Source: Candidatus Accumulibacter propinquus
GTDB lineage: Bacteria; Pseudomonadota; Gammaproteobacteria; Burkholderiales; Rhodocyclaceae
Length of the DNA stretch: 64,000 nt
Direction of reading: 5' to 3'
Assembly (NCBI GenBank): GCA_016714935.1
Contig: JADKBU010000013.1
Location: 1 to 64,000 of the forward strand
The notes beneath the pieces were generated by a model. That model ran no database searches. It had not been told where the DNA came from and was given only the letters and a program-made list of their open reading frames with translations. Below are positions 53,528 through 62,268 of the stretch, piece after piece. Each line of letters starts with the position of its first letter. The stretch's first letter is position 1. A program made the translations under genes and the position numbers.

Positions 53528-53653
53528 ATCTTACGATGGTCTGGACGAAGCCGCGACGCGGAGGCAGCAAGGGCGGCACACTCTGATGACAACAAGACTT
53601 CCCCCTTGAACGAGAGGCTCTCCGCAGACGCAACGGGTGATCATCTTACGATG
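53528..53653. repeat. Pair of 11-bp direct repeats flanking a gene-free stretch
   Basis: ATCTTACGATG occurs at 53528-53538 and again at 53643-53653. The 104 bp between them hold no recognisable gene. The whole interval 53361-53650 has no other feature that I can name. With the integrase remnant next to it, this may be a scar of an earlier insertion, but chance is not excluded. Confidence 0.4.
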
Positions 53654-53797
53654 AGCACATCACCGGAAGCAACGTTTGCCCGCAACTGACTGCACTTGCC
53701 ACACCTGCAGTTCAAGGGGCTGCAACCGAAGACGATCGACACCATCCACCGCAACATGGCCGCCTGGCAGCCTGATTTCCGGAGTCAGCACACTTGA
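53651..53797 (+). pseudogene. N-terminal fragment of a site-specific (tyrosine) integrase
   Basis: The frame from ATG 53651 reads MSTSPEATFARN, then an in-frame TGA at 53687-53689, then LHLPHLQFKGLQPKTIDTIH and RNMAAW to a stop at 53797. The segment HLQFKGLQPKTID resembles the SAM-like core-binding start of phage-type integrases and related transposon recombinases. No catalytic domain follows, since the epimerase gene begins at once (its TTG overlaps this stop). It is a decayed end of a mobile element, judged by motif only. Confidence 0.45.
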
Positions 53798-54801
53798 AAA
53801 TCCTCGTGACCGGCGCCGCCGGCTTCATCGGCATGCACACGGTGCAGAGCCTGCTGCGTCGCGGCGACAGCGTCGTGGGCATCGACAATCTCAACGACTA
53901 CTATGAGGTCAGCCTCAAGCACGCGCGCCTGGCGGTGCTCGCCGGGCAGGGCGATTTCCGGTTCATCGAGATGGACATCGCCGACCGTCTGGCGATGGCG
54001 ACGCTGTTTGCCGACGAAGGTTTTGCGCGCGTGATCCACCTGGCGGCGCAGGCCGGGGTGCGCTACTCGCTGCTCAATCCCAATGCCTACGTCGACAGCA
54101 ATCTGGTGGGCTTCGTGAATGTGCTTGAGGGCTGCCGACACAGCGGCGTGCAACACCTGGTCTACGCGTCGAGTTCGAGCGTCTATGGCGGCAACAGGCG
54201 GATGCCCTTCGCCGAACACGACAACGTCGATCACCCGGTCAGCCTGTACGCGGCGACGAAAAAAGCCAACGAGTTGATGGCGCATACCTATAGTCATCTC
54301 TACCGCTTGCCGACCACCGGCCTGCGCTTCTTCACCGTTTACGGCCCCTGGGGTCGGCCGGACATGGCGCCCTTCCTGTTTACCCGCGCGATCCTCGCCG
54401 GGCGCCCGATCGATGTTTTCAATCACGGCCAGATGCAGCGCGACTTCACCTACGTCGATGACATCGTCGAAGCGGTGCTGCGCGTCAACGATCGTGTGCC
54501 TGAGGCAGATCCCGCGTACACTGCCGAAAGTCCTGACCCGGCCACGAGCGACGCCCCGTACCGGGTATTCAACATCGGCAATCATCAGCCCGTGCCCTTG
54601 CTGAGCTTCATCGCCTGCATCGAGCAGCGGCTGGGGCGCGTAGCAGAGAAACGGATGCTGCCGATGCAGCCGGGCGACGTAGCGGCGACCTACGCCGACA
54701 CGTCCGCGCTGGCGCAGTGGGTCGACTTTGCACCGAGTACGCCGCTGCCGGAAGGCATCGGGCGCTTCGTCGATTGGTATCGCCATTATTACAAGGTCTG
54801 A
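53794..54801 (+). CDS. NAD-dependent nucleotide-sugar epimerase (UDP-glucuronate 4-epimerase type)
   Basis: A 335-residue short-chain dehydrogenase-like protein. NAD motif ILVTGAAGFIGMHTV, catalytic SSSSVYGG and YAATKKANELMAHTY, and GLRFFTVYGPWGRPDMA, which is typical of UDP-GlcA 4-epimerases (CapI/LspL group). Start is TTG at 53794 with GGAG 10 nt upstream. Followed after 17 bp by UDP-glucose dehydrogenase, so the pair would supply UDP-glucuronic and UDP-galacturonic acid for surface polysaccharide. Confidence 0.88.
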   Translation: MKILVTGAAGFIGMHTVQSLLRRGDSVVGIDNLNDYYEVSLKHARLAVLAGQGDFRFIEMDIADRLAMATLFADEGFARVIHLAAQAGVRYSLLNPNAYVDSNLVGFVNVLEGCRHSGVQHLVYASSSSVYGGNRRMPFAEHDNVDHPVSLYAATKKANELMAHTYSHLYRLPTTGLRFFTVYGPWGRPDMAPFLFTRAILAGRPIDVFNHGQMQRDFTYVDDIVEAVLRVNDRVPEADPAYTAESPDPATSDAPYRVFNIGNHQPVPLLSFIACIEQRLGRVAEKRMLPMQPGDVAATYADTSALAQWVDFAPSTPLPEGIGRFVDWYRHYYKV

Positions 54802-54818
54802 AAGGAAAGTACCGTCAT

Positions 54819-56168
54819 ATGAAAGTTACCGTCATCGGCACCGGCTACGTCGGACTGGTCACCGGCGCCTGTCTATCGGAAATGGGCAACCATGTGGTGT
54901 GCCTGGATGTGGATGAACGCAAGATCGAGATCCTCAACAGCGGCGGCATCCCGATCCATGAACCGGGGCTGGAGCAGATGGTGAGCCGCAACGCCGCGGC
55001 TGGACGCCTGCAGTTCACGACCGATGTGGTCGCCGCGGTGCATCACGGCACGCTGCAGTTCATCGGCGTCGGCACACCGCCCGACGAGGACGGTTCCGCC
55101 GATCTCCAGTATGTGCTGGCGGCGGCGCGCAGCATCGGACGCCACATGACCGACTACAAGGTGGTCATCGACAAGAGCACGGTGCCGGTGGGCACCGCCG
55201 ACCGGGTGCGTGCCGCAGTGCACGAGGCGCTGACCGAACGCGGCCTGAGCATGGAATTTGCGGTGGTCAGCAATCCCGAATTCCTGAAGGAAGGTGCCGC
55301 GGTCGACGATTTCATGCGCCCCGACCGGATCATCGTCGGCGCCGACGATGAACGCGCGACGCTGTTGATGCGCGCGATCTATGCGCCATTTTCGCGCAAC
55401 CGCGACAAGCTGCAACTGATGGATACGCGCAGTGCCGAGCTGACCAAGTATGCGGCCAACGCCATGCTGGCGACGCGCATCAGTTTCATGAACGAACTCG
55501 CTCACCTGGCTGAGCGCGTCGGGGCAGACATCGAACTGGTGCGCCACGGCATCGGCAGCGACCCGCGCATCGGCACGCACTTTCTCTACGCCGGCACCGG
55601 CTACGGTGGCTCGTGTTTCCCCAAGGATGTCAAAGCCCTGATTCGCGCCGGTCACGACACGGGTGTCAATCTCGGCGTGCTGGTGGCCGTGGAAGCCGCC
55701 AACGAGGCCCAGAAGCGGGTGTTGGTCGACAAGGTGGTCGCCCGTTTCGGGGAGGAACTGCAGGGACGCACGTTCGCTCTCTGGGGACTGGCCTTCAAGC
55801 CCAACACCGACGACATGCGGGAGGCGCCGAGTCGGGTGATCGTCCACGAACTCCTGCGCCGCGGCGCGGCGATCCAGGCCTACGACCCCGTGGCCATGGA
55901 CGAGGCGCGGCGGGTGTTCGGTGACCTCCCCGGTCTCAGTTTCGCCGGCAACCAGGCCGATGCCCTGCGCGACGCGGATGCCTTGCTGATTGCGACCGAA
56001 TGGCGCGAGTTCAAGAGCCCGGATTTCGAGCAGATGCGCGTGCTGCTCAAGGAAGCCCTGATCTTCGATGGCCGCAACCTCTTCGACCCTGCTCTGGTAC
56101 GCGGCCAGGGGATCGAGTACCACGCGATCGGGCGGCCTGGGGGCGAGCAGCAGAGCCTTCCGGGCTGA
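54819..56168 (+). CDS. UDP-glucose 6-dehydrogenase
   Basis: Oxidises UDP-glucose to UDP-glucuronate with two NAD. The 449-residue protein has the NAD fold KVTVIGTGYVGLVTGACLSE, KSTVPVGTADRVR, NPEFLKEGAAVDDFM, and the catalytic cysteine in GYGGSCFPKDVKAL. AAAGGAAAG before ATG 54819 fixes the start. Product feeds the epimerase encoded just upstream. Confidence 0.95.
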   Translation: MKVTVIGTGYVGLVTGACLSEMGNHVVCLDVDERKIEILNSGGIPIHEPGLEQMVSRNAAAGRLQFTTDVVAAVHHGTLQFIGVGTPPDEDGSADLQYVLAAARSIGRHMTDYKVVIDKSTVPVGTADRVRAAVHEALTERGLSMEFAVVSNPEFLKEGAAVDDFMRPDRIIVGADDERATLLMRAIYAPFSRNRDKLQLMDTRSAELTKYAANAMLATRISFMNELAHLAERVGADIELVRHGIGSDPRIGTHFLYAGTGYGGSCFPKDVKALIRAGHDTGVNLGVLVAVEAANEAQKRVLVDKVVARFGEELQGRTFALWGLAFKPNTDDMREAPSRVIVHELLRRGAAIQAYDPVAMDEARRVFGDLPGLSFAGNQADALRDADALLIATEWREFKSPDFEQMRVLLKEALIFDGRNLFDPALVRGQGIEYHAIGRPGGEQQSLPG

Positions 56169-56292
56169 GCACGACGCACGTCGGCCGCTGGCCGGGCTGG
56201 CATCGTCCAGCCCGGTGCCGGTTTATGGGGGGCACCAGCGGGGTCTCTGGCGACGACAGCGCTTCCGTAAGCACCTCGAAGTTCAGGAACAC

Positions 56293-56622
56293 ATGATGAA
56301 TGACCTCTACGCCCGACCCGAACCCTCTCGGTCGGAGATCGACGCGATGCCGGGCAACCTGCTCATCGAGTTCGGGACACCCTGGTGTGGCCACTGTATC
56401 GCGGCGCAGCCCCTGCTTGCCAGCGTCCTGGCCGGCTACCCTGATCTGCGGCATATCAGGATCGAGGACGGCCCGGGGCGTGCCCTGGGCCGTTCATTTC
56501 GCGTCAAGCTGTGGCCGACGCTGGTGTTGATGGCGCACGGACAGGAAGTCGCGCGTCTGGTTCGCCCGGCGAGTTCGCAAGACATCCGCGCTGCCATCGG
56601 CAGGCTCATCGGCCCTGGCTGA
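56293..56622 (+). CDS. Thioredoxin family protein
   Basis: A 108-109-residue cytoplasmic thioredoxin-fold protein with the active site TPWCGHCIAAQPLL (CGHC rather than CGPC) and a cis-proline in LWPTLVLMAHG. Two ATGs (56293, 56296) are possible; AGGA at 56285-56288 suits the second slightly better. It follows the dehydrogenase by 124 bp. Substrate unknown; the CGHC motif is also common in disulfide isomerases. Confidence 0.85.
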   Translation: MMNDLYARPEPSRSEIDAMPGNLLIEFGTPWCGHCIAAQPLLASVLAGYPDLRHIRIEDGPGRALGRSFRVKLWPTLVLMAHGQEVARLVRPASSQDIRAAIGRLIGPG

Positions 56623-56700
56623 TCGATTCGCTGCAGTCCTGACACTGGCCAGTTTTGTCCTTCAAGGCCTCTCCTGGCTGCTCGCAGCGTCGCGAGTTAC

Positions 56701-59031
56701 TCACCCCTTGTCGAGCCAGCCGAGCAGGGTCACGAAAAGCAGTTCAGGATCGACCGGCTTGCTGATGAAATCATTCATGCCTGCCGCCAGGCAGCGCGAT
56801 CTCTCCTCGGCCAGGGCGTTGGCGGTCATGGCGATGATCGGCAGGCGTGCACGGTCGGGTATCTGCCGGATACGCTGCGTGGCCTCGATGCCATCCATTG
56901 CCGGCATCTGGATGTCCATCAACACCAGCGCGTAGTCATTGCTCCGGGCCAGTTCGACGGCCTGCACCCCATCACGAGCCAGATCGACCGAGAAACCGAT
57001 CGTCTCGCCCAGCAATTCCTGCACCATGACCTGCGTCATCAGGTCGTCTTCGGCCAGCAACAGTCGGGTGCCGCGATAGGCGGTTTGCAGCCGCCGCTCC
57101 GCGTCGCTGGCGGAGGCCACTGTGCGCTCTGAAGGGACGCCGTTCCTGCTCGCCATCGGGAAACGCAGCGAGAAGGAGAAGGTACTGCCGGTGCCCGGGG
57201 TACTCACCACTTCGAGGGTGCCGCCCATCAGACGCACCAGCCGGTTACAGATCGTCAGACCGAGGCCGGTGCCGCCGAACTGCCGGGTCGTCGAGCCATC
57301 GGCCTGCTCGAAGGGGTCAAAGATTCGCCGCAGGGCCTCAGCTCCGATGCCGACTCCGGTATCCCGAACCGTGCAGCGGATATCCAGGTCCTGGTCGGTC
57401 TCGCGCGCGATCTGCACGCTCAGGGTGACGCTGCCGTGCGCGGTGAACTTGAGGGCATTGCCCGCCAGATTGAGCAGCACCTGTTGCAGGCGCAGAGGAT
57501 CCCCGATCACCGCCAGCCTGGCGAGCCGCGGATCGATTTCGCGGATCCACCGCAGGCCCTTGGCCTCTGCCCGGTCGCAGAGCAGATTGTCGAGGACGGT
57601 GGCGATATTGCCGAAGGTGAACGCCGTCTGCTCAAGAGTCATACGATCGGCATCGATCTTGGAGAGGTCGAGCACGTCGTTGATCAGTTGCAGCAAGTGG
57701 TTTGCCGAACTGGTGATCTTGGCCAGCTTGTCGCGCTGACGGGGATCGGTGTTGTTGCGGGCGAGCAGGTGCGTCAGTCCAATGATCGCGTTCATCGGCG
57801 TTCGCAGCTCGTGGCTCATGTTCGCCAGGAAGGTGCTCTTGGCGCGGTTGGCGGACTCGGCCGCCTCCTTGGCGATGGACAAGGCGAGCGTACGTTCGCT
57901 GACGATCTCTTCGAGATGGTCGCGATGGCGCCGCAGTTCGGCGTTGGACGTGTCAAGTTCGGCGGATTTCTGGTGCAGCGCGGCCTCCACTTCCTGGCGG
58001 CGCGCAATCTCGTCGGAAAGCGCCCGGTTGCGTTGCTCCAGTTCGGCCTGGTGACGAGCCGAAGCGGCGTACTCAGCCTGCAATTGCACGGTGCGTTGTC
58101 GCATCCGCTGCAAGACGAATGTCGTCAACAACAGCGCCGTCGAGCAGGCGCCGAGGAAATAGAGGTAAGCTGGCGAGGCCATCTGGCCGTAGACGTCGGT
58201 TTCCGAACTGAGCGTGAGCATCGACAACGGCGCGCCGGCGATCGCCGTGCGCAGGGCCAGCAGATTGCCGAACTGATCGGCATCGGGGATATCCCGCACG
58301 GGAATCAGCCGGTTTTCCGGCAGCCGCGAAAATGCACGCGCGACGGTTCCCGACAATTCCGTCAACTGGCCGGCGGAGGGGATGCTGGTCCCCTCCTCGG
58401 TCAACAGAAACTCCTGATAGTTGTCGACAGCGTCGCCATTGCCGCGGCGACCGATGAGCAGCAGCGACAACAGACGCAGGTCGCTGACGGTCAGCACCGC
58501 GCCTTGGAAGACGCCCTTGTAGATGACCGGTGAACTGGCGACGATCAGTCCATTGCGCGCGTCCACCCGCAGGTAGGGCGCTGGCGCGGGCAGCGACGGC
58601 ACCGCGTTGGCCGGCGCAGCCTTGCCTGCTGCGGCCAGGATCGATCCGTCTTCGCCAAGAAAGACGATCTGCCGGTAGATCGCCTGCTCGCGCAGGGTCT
58701 TCTGTTCGATCTGCCGTCGAAAGCGCTGCTCGATGGCATCGAGACTGGCGCCCAGGCCATATTGCAGGGACATTTCGAGTGCCCGATTGACCAGATACGC
58801 TTCCATCTCATGGCTGCCGGCCAGTTCGGCTGCCGCTTGCCGCCTCTCGCCCACAAAGTCCGCAACCGCAGCGGCGCGGCGTTCGCTGTCGGCGACCAGG
58901 CGTGCTTCGCTGGCGGCTCGCAGTTGCGTCTGCGACGAATGCAGGCTCCACAGGAGAATCGCCGTGCAGGCGGCAAGGCCGACGCCAACGATCAGCGGCC
59001 AGAGCAGTCGGAAGCGGTGATAAAGCGACAT
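56701..59031 (-). CDS. Hybrid sensor histidine kinase/response regulator
   Basis: A 776-residue membrane kinase. Helix 1 at about 11-30, a periplasmic sensor at 31-285 of Cache-like size, helix 2 at about 288-308, a coiled coil to 395, then HisKA with H407 in NMSHELRTPMNAIIGL, the ATPase domain (GNALKF, DTGVGIG, GGTGLGLTI) and a C-terminal receiver with D706 in LMDIQMPAMDG. There is no histidine phosphotransfer domain, and no response regulator gene is adjacent, so the output partner is encoded elsewhere. It resembles BarA-like kinases. Confidence 0.9.
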   Translation of the reverse strand: MSLYHRFRLLWPLIVGVGLAACTAILLWSLHSSQTQLRAASEARLVADSERRAAAVADFVGERRQAAAELAGSHEMEAYLVNRALEMSLQYGLGASLDAIEQRFRRQIEQKTLREQAIYRQIVFLGEDGSILAAAGKAAPANAVPSLPAPAPYLRVDARNGLIVASSPVIYKGVFQGAVLTVSDLRLLSLLLIGRRGNGDAVDNYQEFLLTEEGTSIPSAGQLTELSGTVARAFSRLPENRLIPVRDIPDADQFGNLLALRTAIAGAPLSMLTLSSETDVYGQMASPAYLYFLGACSTALLLTTFVLQRMRQRTVQLQAEYAASARHQAELEQRNRALSDEIARRQEVEAALHQKSAELDTSNAELRRHRDHLEEIVSERTLALSIAKEAAESANRAKSTFLANMSHELRTPMNAIIGLTHLLARNNTDPRQRDKLAKITSSANHLLQLINDVLDLSKIDADRMTLEQTAFTFGNIATVLDNLLCDRAEAKGLRWIREIDPRLARLAVIGDPLRLQQVLLNLAGNALKFTAHGSVTLSVQIARETDQDLDIRCTVRDTGVGIGAEALRRIFDPFEQADGSTTRQFGGTGLGLTICNRLVRLMGGTLEVVSTPGTGSTFSFSLRFPMASRNGVPSERTVASASDAERRLQTAYRGTRLLLAEDDLMTQVMVQELLGETIGFSVDLARDGVQAVELARSNDYALVLMDIQMPAMDGIEATQRIRQIPDRARLPIIAMTANALAEERSRCLAAGMNDFISKPVDPELLFVTLLGWLDKG

Positions 59032-59040
59032 GCTCGGCAG

Positions 59041-59178
59041 TCAGTGGTGTTTGGAAAAGTGGCCGGGAAAGTCGCGGCGGAGCCGGGGGTAATACTTGTC
59101 CACCAGTCGGTCGAACGGCCGTTCCCCCCGGATCTGGCGAAGGTCGGCGTAGAAGGAGTCCAGACAGCTTCGCCCCCA
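59041..59178 (-). pseudogene. Orphan C-terminal fragment upstream of the kinase gene
   Basis: A 45-codon frame without start ends in LRQIRGERPFDRLVDKYYPR and then RDFPGHFSKHH, and stops 9 bp before the kinase start. The composition (regular charged and aromatic residues, no stop shadows) looks protein-like, and the tight spacing is that of an operon partner. The upstream part of such a gene is not recognisable in any frame up to 59640. I do not recognise the family. It may be the tail of a lost sensor or binding-protein gene, or chance. Confidence 0.3.
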
Positions 59179-59179
59179 T

Positions 59180-59732
59180 GATCAGCAGACTTTTCATCGC
59201 CGTTCTCGTCTCCGGGTTTCCTGCCATACCATTTCCGGTCTGGCGATCCCAACAATACGCTGCGTGCAGCTTGATCCCGACGGCCTGCAATCAGCAGGCA
59301 TCAAGGATTCTACGCCGCGGATGTCCCTTGCGCCAGACTGGATTTCTCTGGGGCACGGTGAAGCTTCTCGCCGCTCCACCTCACGCATGATATGCGTCCC
59401 GACGGTCGTGCGCGAGCGCTCGCCAGCGAGACTCCCGGTTTGTGTGGATTCGCTCACGGCAATTGTCGTGCTGCGCTGTTAGGCTACTTGCAGTTAAATC
59501 AAGGATGCCTCGATCGCGCAGGGCGGGCCTGGAAACCGTGCCGCGGGTTTGTCGGCGGCGATCGGAAGTGGCGTCTTCATCACCGGCTGGAAGGAGAAAA
59601 TTTAGAGGAAAACCCTAACTTTTCCACCGGATATTCCCTATAATGATGCTGCACTGCAACAAAATCCCGCCAACGAGGTTCCATCCGGCTGGTTACAGTG
59701 CCTGGCGTCGCCAGCATCTCAGGAGCACTAGC
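59180..59732. other. Gene-poor stretch of about 550 bp
   Basis: Between the kinase upstream region and the small protein at 59733. Open frames on both strands are short and resemble nothing known. The only clear signal is a TATAAT on the plus strand at 59639-59644. Confidence 0.4.
59639..59644 (+). promoter_or_regulatory. Possible -10 element for the small hypothetical gene
   Basis: A perfect TATAAT 89 bp before ATG 59733. The -35 region at 16-18 bp spacing (around TAACTT) is weak. The surrounding AT-rich tract differs from the GC-rich background, which supports a promoter. Confidence 0.4.
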
Positions 59733-60080
59733 ATGAAAGCACCAAAAATATTGCCGTGGATTGCCCACAAGACCGGCATCAGCGAAGAACTTGCACTCAA
59801 GCTGTGGCGTCGCGCCGCCGGGGAAGCGCAGGTCATGACCGGTTGCTGCAACAGTTCGGCGTATTACCGTCTGGCTGTCGAGCGTTTTATCGATTTTGCC
59901 GAAGCCGAGGGTAGCCGCTGCGTGGTACGCCAGTCGGTCGGCAGCAGGAACTGTGTATCCTGGCTGTGGCGCCACCAGAACCGGATCTCGAAACTGAATC
60001 TGATTACCGCCGAAAATGTCGTGCGATTGTGGCAAACCAATTTGAGCAACCTCTTCGGCGTACAGCGGCACGCCGTCTGA
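59733..60080 (+). CDS. Small protein of unknown function
   Basis: A 115-residue protein not assigned to a family by eye. It starts MKAPKILPWIAHKTGISEEL and has LKLWRRAAGEAQ, a CC pair in MTGCCNSSAYYRLAVERF, a run of aromatic residues (CVSWLWRHQNR) and ends NLSNLFGVQRHAV. No signal peptide or membrane helix. AGGAG lies 7 nt before the ATG and a TATAAT about 90 bp before it, so it is probably expressed. A helix-turn-helix-like or nucleic-acid-binding role is conceivable but unsupported. Confidence 0.7.
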   Translation: MKAPKILPWIAHKTGISEELALKLWRRAAGEAQVMTGCCNSSAYYRLAVERFIDFAEAEGSRCVVRQSVGSRNCVSWLWRHQNRISKLNLITAENVVRLWQTNLSNLFGVQRHAV

Positions 60081-60116
60081 AGACTCCCGCGGCGACCTCG
60101 CGCATCGACGGCACAC

Positions 60117-61025
60117 TCAGTGGCGAACCACAACCGGCGAGGGGATCTGCAGCGACTGCGAAACCTGTTCCGCGAGTGCCGCCGCGTCGGGCCGGTTCAT
60201 CAACTGGCTGAGACGGACCGCATACGCATATCCCCCGCCGGAAAGTGCCTGCGGCCTGATGCGCACGGGGTAGCCGGCGGCGCGCGCGCGGTCGTACAGA
60301 GACAGCGCCGCCGCTTCGCTATCCAGCGTCGCCAGTTCGATCGCCCATTTCCCGTCACGCATGACCGGGCTGCTGGCCCGTGCCGGCGCACTCTGCATTG
60401 CGGTCTGTTGTGTCCACCAGGACAGTTGCGCTGCCGTGACGGTTTCAATGGCAGTCGCTGCGCTTTCCTTCGCGGCTTGATAGCAGCTTGAAGCTTCGCT
60501 GATCTGCCGCGCTTCCTCATCAGGGTGGATCACCGTGATGCTGCCCTCCAGAAGACAGATGCGGTCCCCTGCTGAGTCGGCCTTGCCCCACACGTCGGTG
60601 CCGCGAATTCCGGCGGTGATGGTCCCGACGCGCAAATTGACCGCGCGCTGGTAATGCGACCGCGCGGAGGTGCCCGTGCTGAAGCGCACCGCACCCTGGG
60701 GGACATCGAAGGCGGCGGTAAACACGGCTTCGCGGATGCCGAGCGCGTTCAGGTCGAGGCGGGTTTCAGCCCCCAGGCGGAGCACGCTGCCATCGCCGAG
60801 GCGAATCAGCACGCGGCCTTCGGGCCCGGTAAGCACGCGATCGCGATTCCGCAGCACGAGGCCCGGTTGCAGCGCCTCGCGTTTGCCCAGCCGCTCGACC
60901 CAGGCCGGCATCTGCAGCGCGTCGACGACTGCGTCGGCGCTCGCCGCGGCGGCTGCCTGAGCGAGTAGTAAAGCCCAGGCAAGCAAACCGCCACCCAAGA
61001 GAAGGTGCATGCGCTGCGGATTCAT
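60117..61025 (-). CDS. FecR-domain protein with C-terminal SPOR-like domain
   Basis: A 302-residue exported protein: signal peptide at 1-28 (LLLGGGLLAWALLLAQAAAA), a FecR domain (residues about 45-175: RVLTGPEGRVLIRLGDGSVL, TITAGIRGTDVWG), then a C-terminal SPOR-like domain (GKWAIELATLDSEAAALSLY, YAYAVRLSQLMNR). SPOR domains bind denuded peptidoglycan at division sites. ATG 61025 is preferred over a TTG two codons earlier. FecR domains here are outside the siderophore-signalling context; no sigma factor or TonB receptor is adjacent. Confidence 0.8.
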   Translation of the reverse strand: MNPQRMHLLLGGGLLAWALLLAQAAAAASADAVVDALQMPAWVERLGKREALQPGLVLRNRDRVLTGPEGRVLIRLGDGSVLRLGAETRLDLNALGIREAVFTAAFDVPQGAVRFSTGTSARSHYQRAVNLRVGTITAGIRGTDVWGKADSAGDRICLLEGSITVIHPDEEARQISEASSCYQAAKESAATAIETVTAAQLSWWTQQTAMQSAPARASSPVMRDGKWAIELATLDSEAAALSLYDRARAAGYPVRIRPQALSGGGYAYAVRLSQLMNRPDAAALAEQVSQSLQIPSPVVVRH

Positions 61026-61238
61026 GGCCAATCCCTAGCTACAGTGAGATCGGGCAATTGTAACATCGCACAAAGTGCGCCCGTTGCCGCAAGCCTTGTT
61101 CACTGTAAGCCGACTCGTGCAAACAATGACGATACCTTTCCGCGCCGCCCAGCCGGATCTCGAGCCCTGCGCAGCTTGTTGCCTTGCGGCCTACGCGCTC
61201 CGGGTGGTCCTGCCGCGGCGTGCTAGAATTGTCATCCC

Positions 61239-61439
61239 ATGGAACTCCTGATCAACGGCGAGAGCCGCCAATTTCCCTCGCCGCTGACGGTCGCCGATCT
61301 GGTAATGGCGCTGAATCATGCCGGCAAGCGGATCGCTGTCGAGCGCAACGGGGAGATCGTCGCACGCGGTCGGCATGCTGAAACGATGCTGGCCGAGGGT
61401 GACCGGATCGAGATCGTCGTTGCCGTCGGTGGCGGCTGA
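61239..61439 (+). CDS. thiS: Sulfur carrier protein ThiS
   Basis: A 66-residue beta-grasp protein that carries sulfur as a C-terminal thiocarboxylate for thiazole synthesis. Ends in VVAVGGG, providing the terminal GG needed for adenylation. Followed by thiG after 32 bp. No TPP riboswitch is recognised in the 213-bp upstream region. Confidence 0.95.
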   Translation: MELLINGESRQFPSPLTVADLVMALNHAGKRIAVERNGEIVARGRHAETMLAEGDRIEIVVAVGGG

Positions 61440-61471
61440 GCCTCATTGACAAGCCGAAAAGCGAAAGACAC

Positions 61472-62266
61472 ATGCCATCTTCCCCACACCACCTGACCGT
61501 TGCCGGCAAGACCTATCGTTCCCGTCTGCTCGTCGGTACCGGCAAATACCCGGATTTCACGGCAACGCGGGCGGCAATCGACGCTTCCGGCGCAGAGATC
61601 GTCACCGTTGCCATTCGCCGCACCAACATCGGCCAGGACGCCGGCGAGCCGAACCTGCTCGACGCGTTGCCGCCGTCGCAATTCACCATCCTGCCGAACA
61701 CCGCCGGCTGTTACACCGCAGCAGACGCGGTGCGGACCCTGCGTCTGGCGCGCGAACTGCTCGACGGGCACGCGCTGTGCAAGCTCGAAGTTCTGGGCGA
61801 TCCGAACAACCTTTTTCCGAACATGCCGGAAACGCTCAAGGCGGCGGAAACGCTGGTCCGTGAAGGCTTCGAGGTGATGGTCTACTGCGCCGACGACCCG
61901 ATCCAGGCCAGGATGCTGGAGGAGATCGGCTGCGTCGCGGTGATGCCGCTGGCTTCGCTGATCGGCTCCGGGATGGGCATCGTCAATCCCTGGAATCTGC
62001 GCCTGATCATCGACAACGCCAAGGTGCCGGTGCTGGTCGATGCCGGCGTCGGTACCGCGTCGGATGCGGCGATCGCCATGGAACTCGGGTGCGACGGCGT
62101 ACTGATGAACACCGCGATTGCGCATGCCCGTTCCCCCTTGCTGATGGCCAGCGCGATGAAGAAGGCGGTCGAGGCGGGGCGCGAGGCCTTTCTCGCCGGG
62201 CGCATGCCGCGCAAGTTCTACTCCGCAGACCCCTCGTCGCCGACGACCGGCCTGATCGGTTCGTAG
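61472..62266 (+). CDS. thiG: Thiazole synthase
   Basis: A 264-residue TIM barrel that forms the thiazole phosphate of thiamine from DXP, glycine imine and ThiS thiocarboxylate. The Schiff-base lysine is K104 in ALCKLEVLGD; LLVGTGKYPDF, ILPNTAGCYTA and VDAGVGTASDAAIAMELG are family motifs. Directly precedes trmB. Confidence 0.97.
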   Translation: MPSSPHHLTVAGKTYRSRLLVGTGKYPDFTATRAAIDASGAEIVTVAIRRTNIGQDAGEPNLLDALPPSQFTILPNTAGCYTAADAVRTLRLARELLDGHALCKLEVLGDPNNLFPNMPETLKAAETLVREGFEVMVYCADDPIQARMLEEIGCVAVMPLASLIGSGMGIVNPWNLRLIIDNAKVPVLVDAGVGTASDAAIAMELGCDGVLMNTAIAHARSPLLMASAMKKAVEAGREAFLAGRMPRKFYSADPSSPTTGLIGS

Positions 62267-62268
62267 GC

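Noticed and set aside
53536..53587. Short frame MVWTKPRRGGSKGGTL, which recalls the first residues of PqqA
   Set aside because: Only the opening residues match, the conserved E-x3-Y of PqqA is absent and no pqq genes are near.
61026..61238. TPP riboswitch before thiS
   Set aside because: No CTGAGA core and no second conserved THI-box half could be found in the 213 bp.
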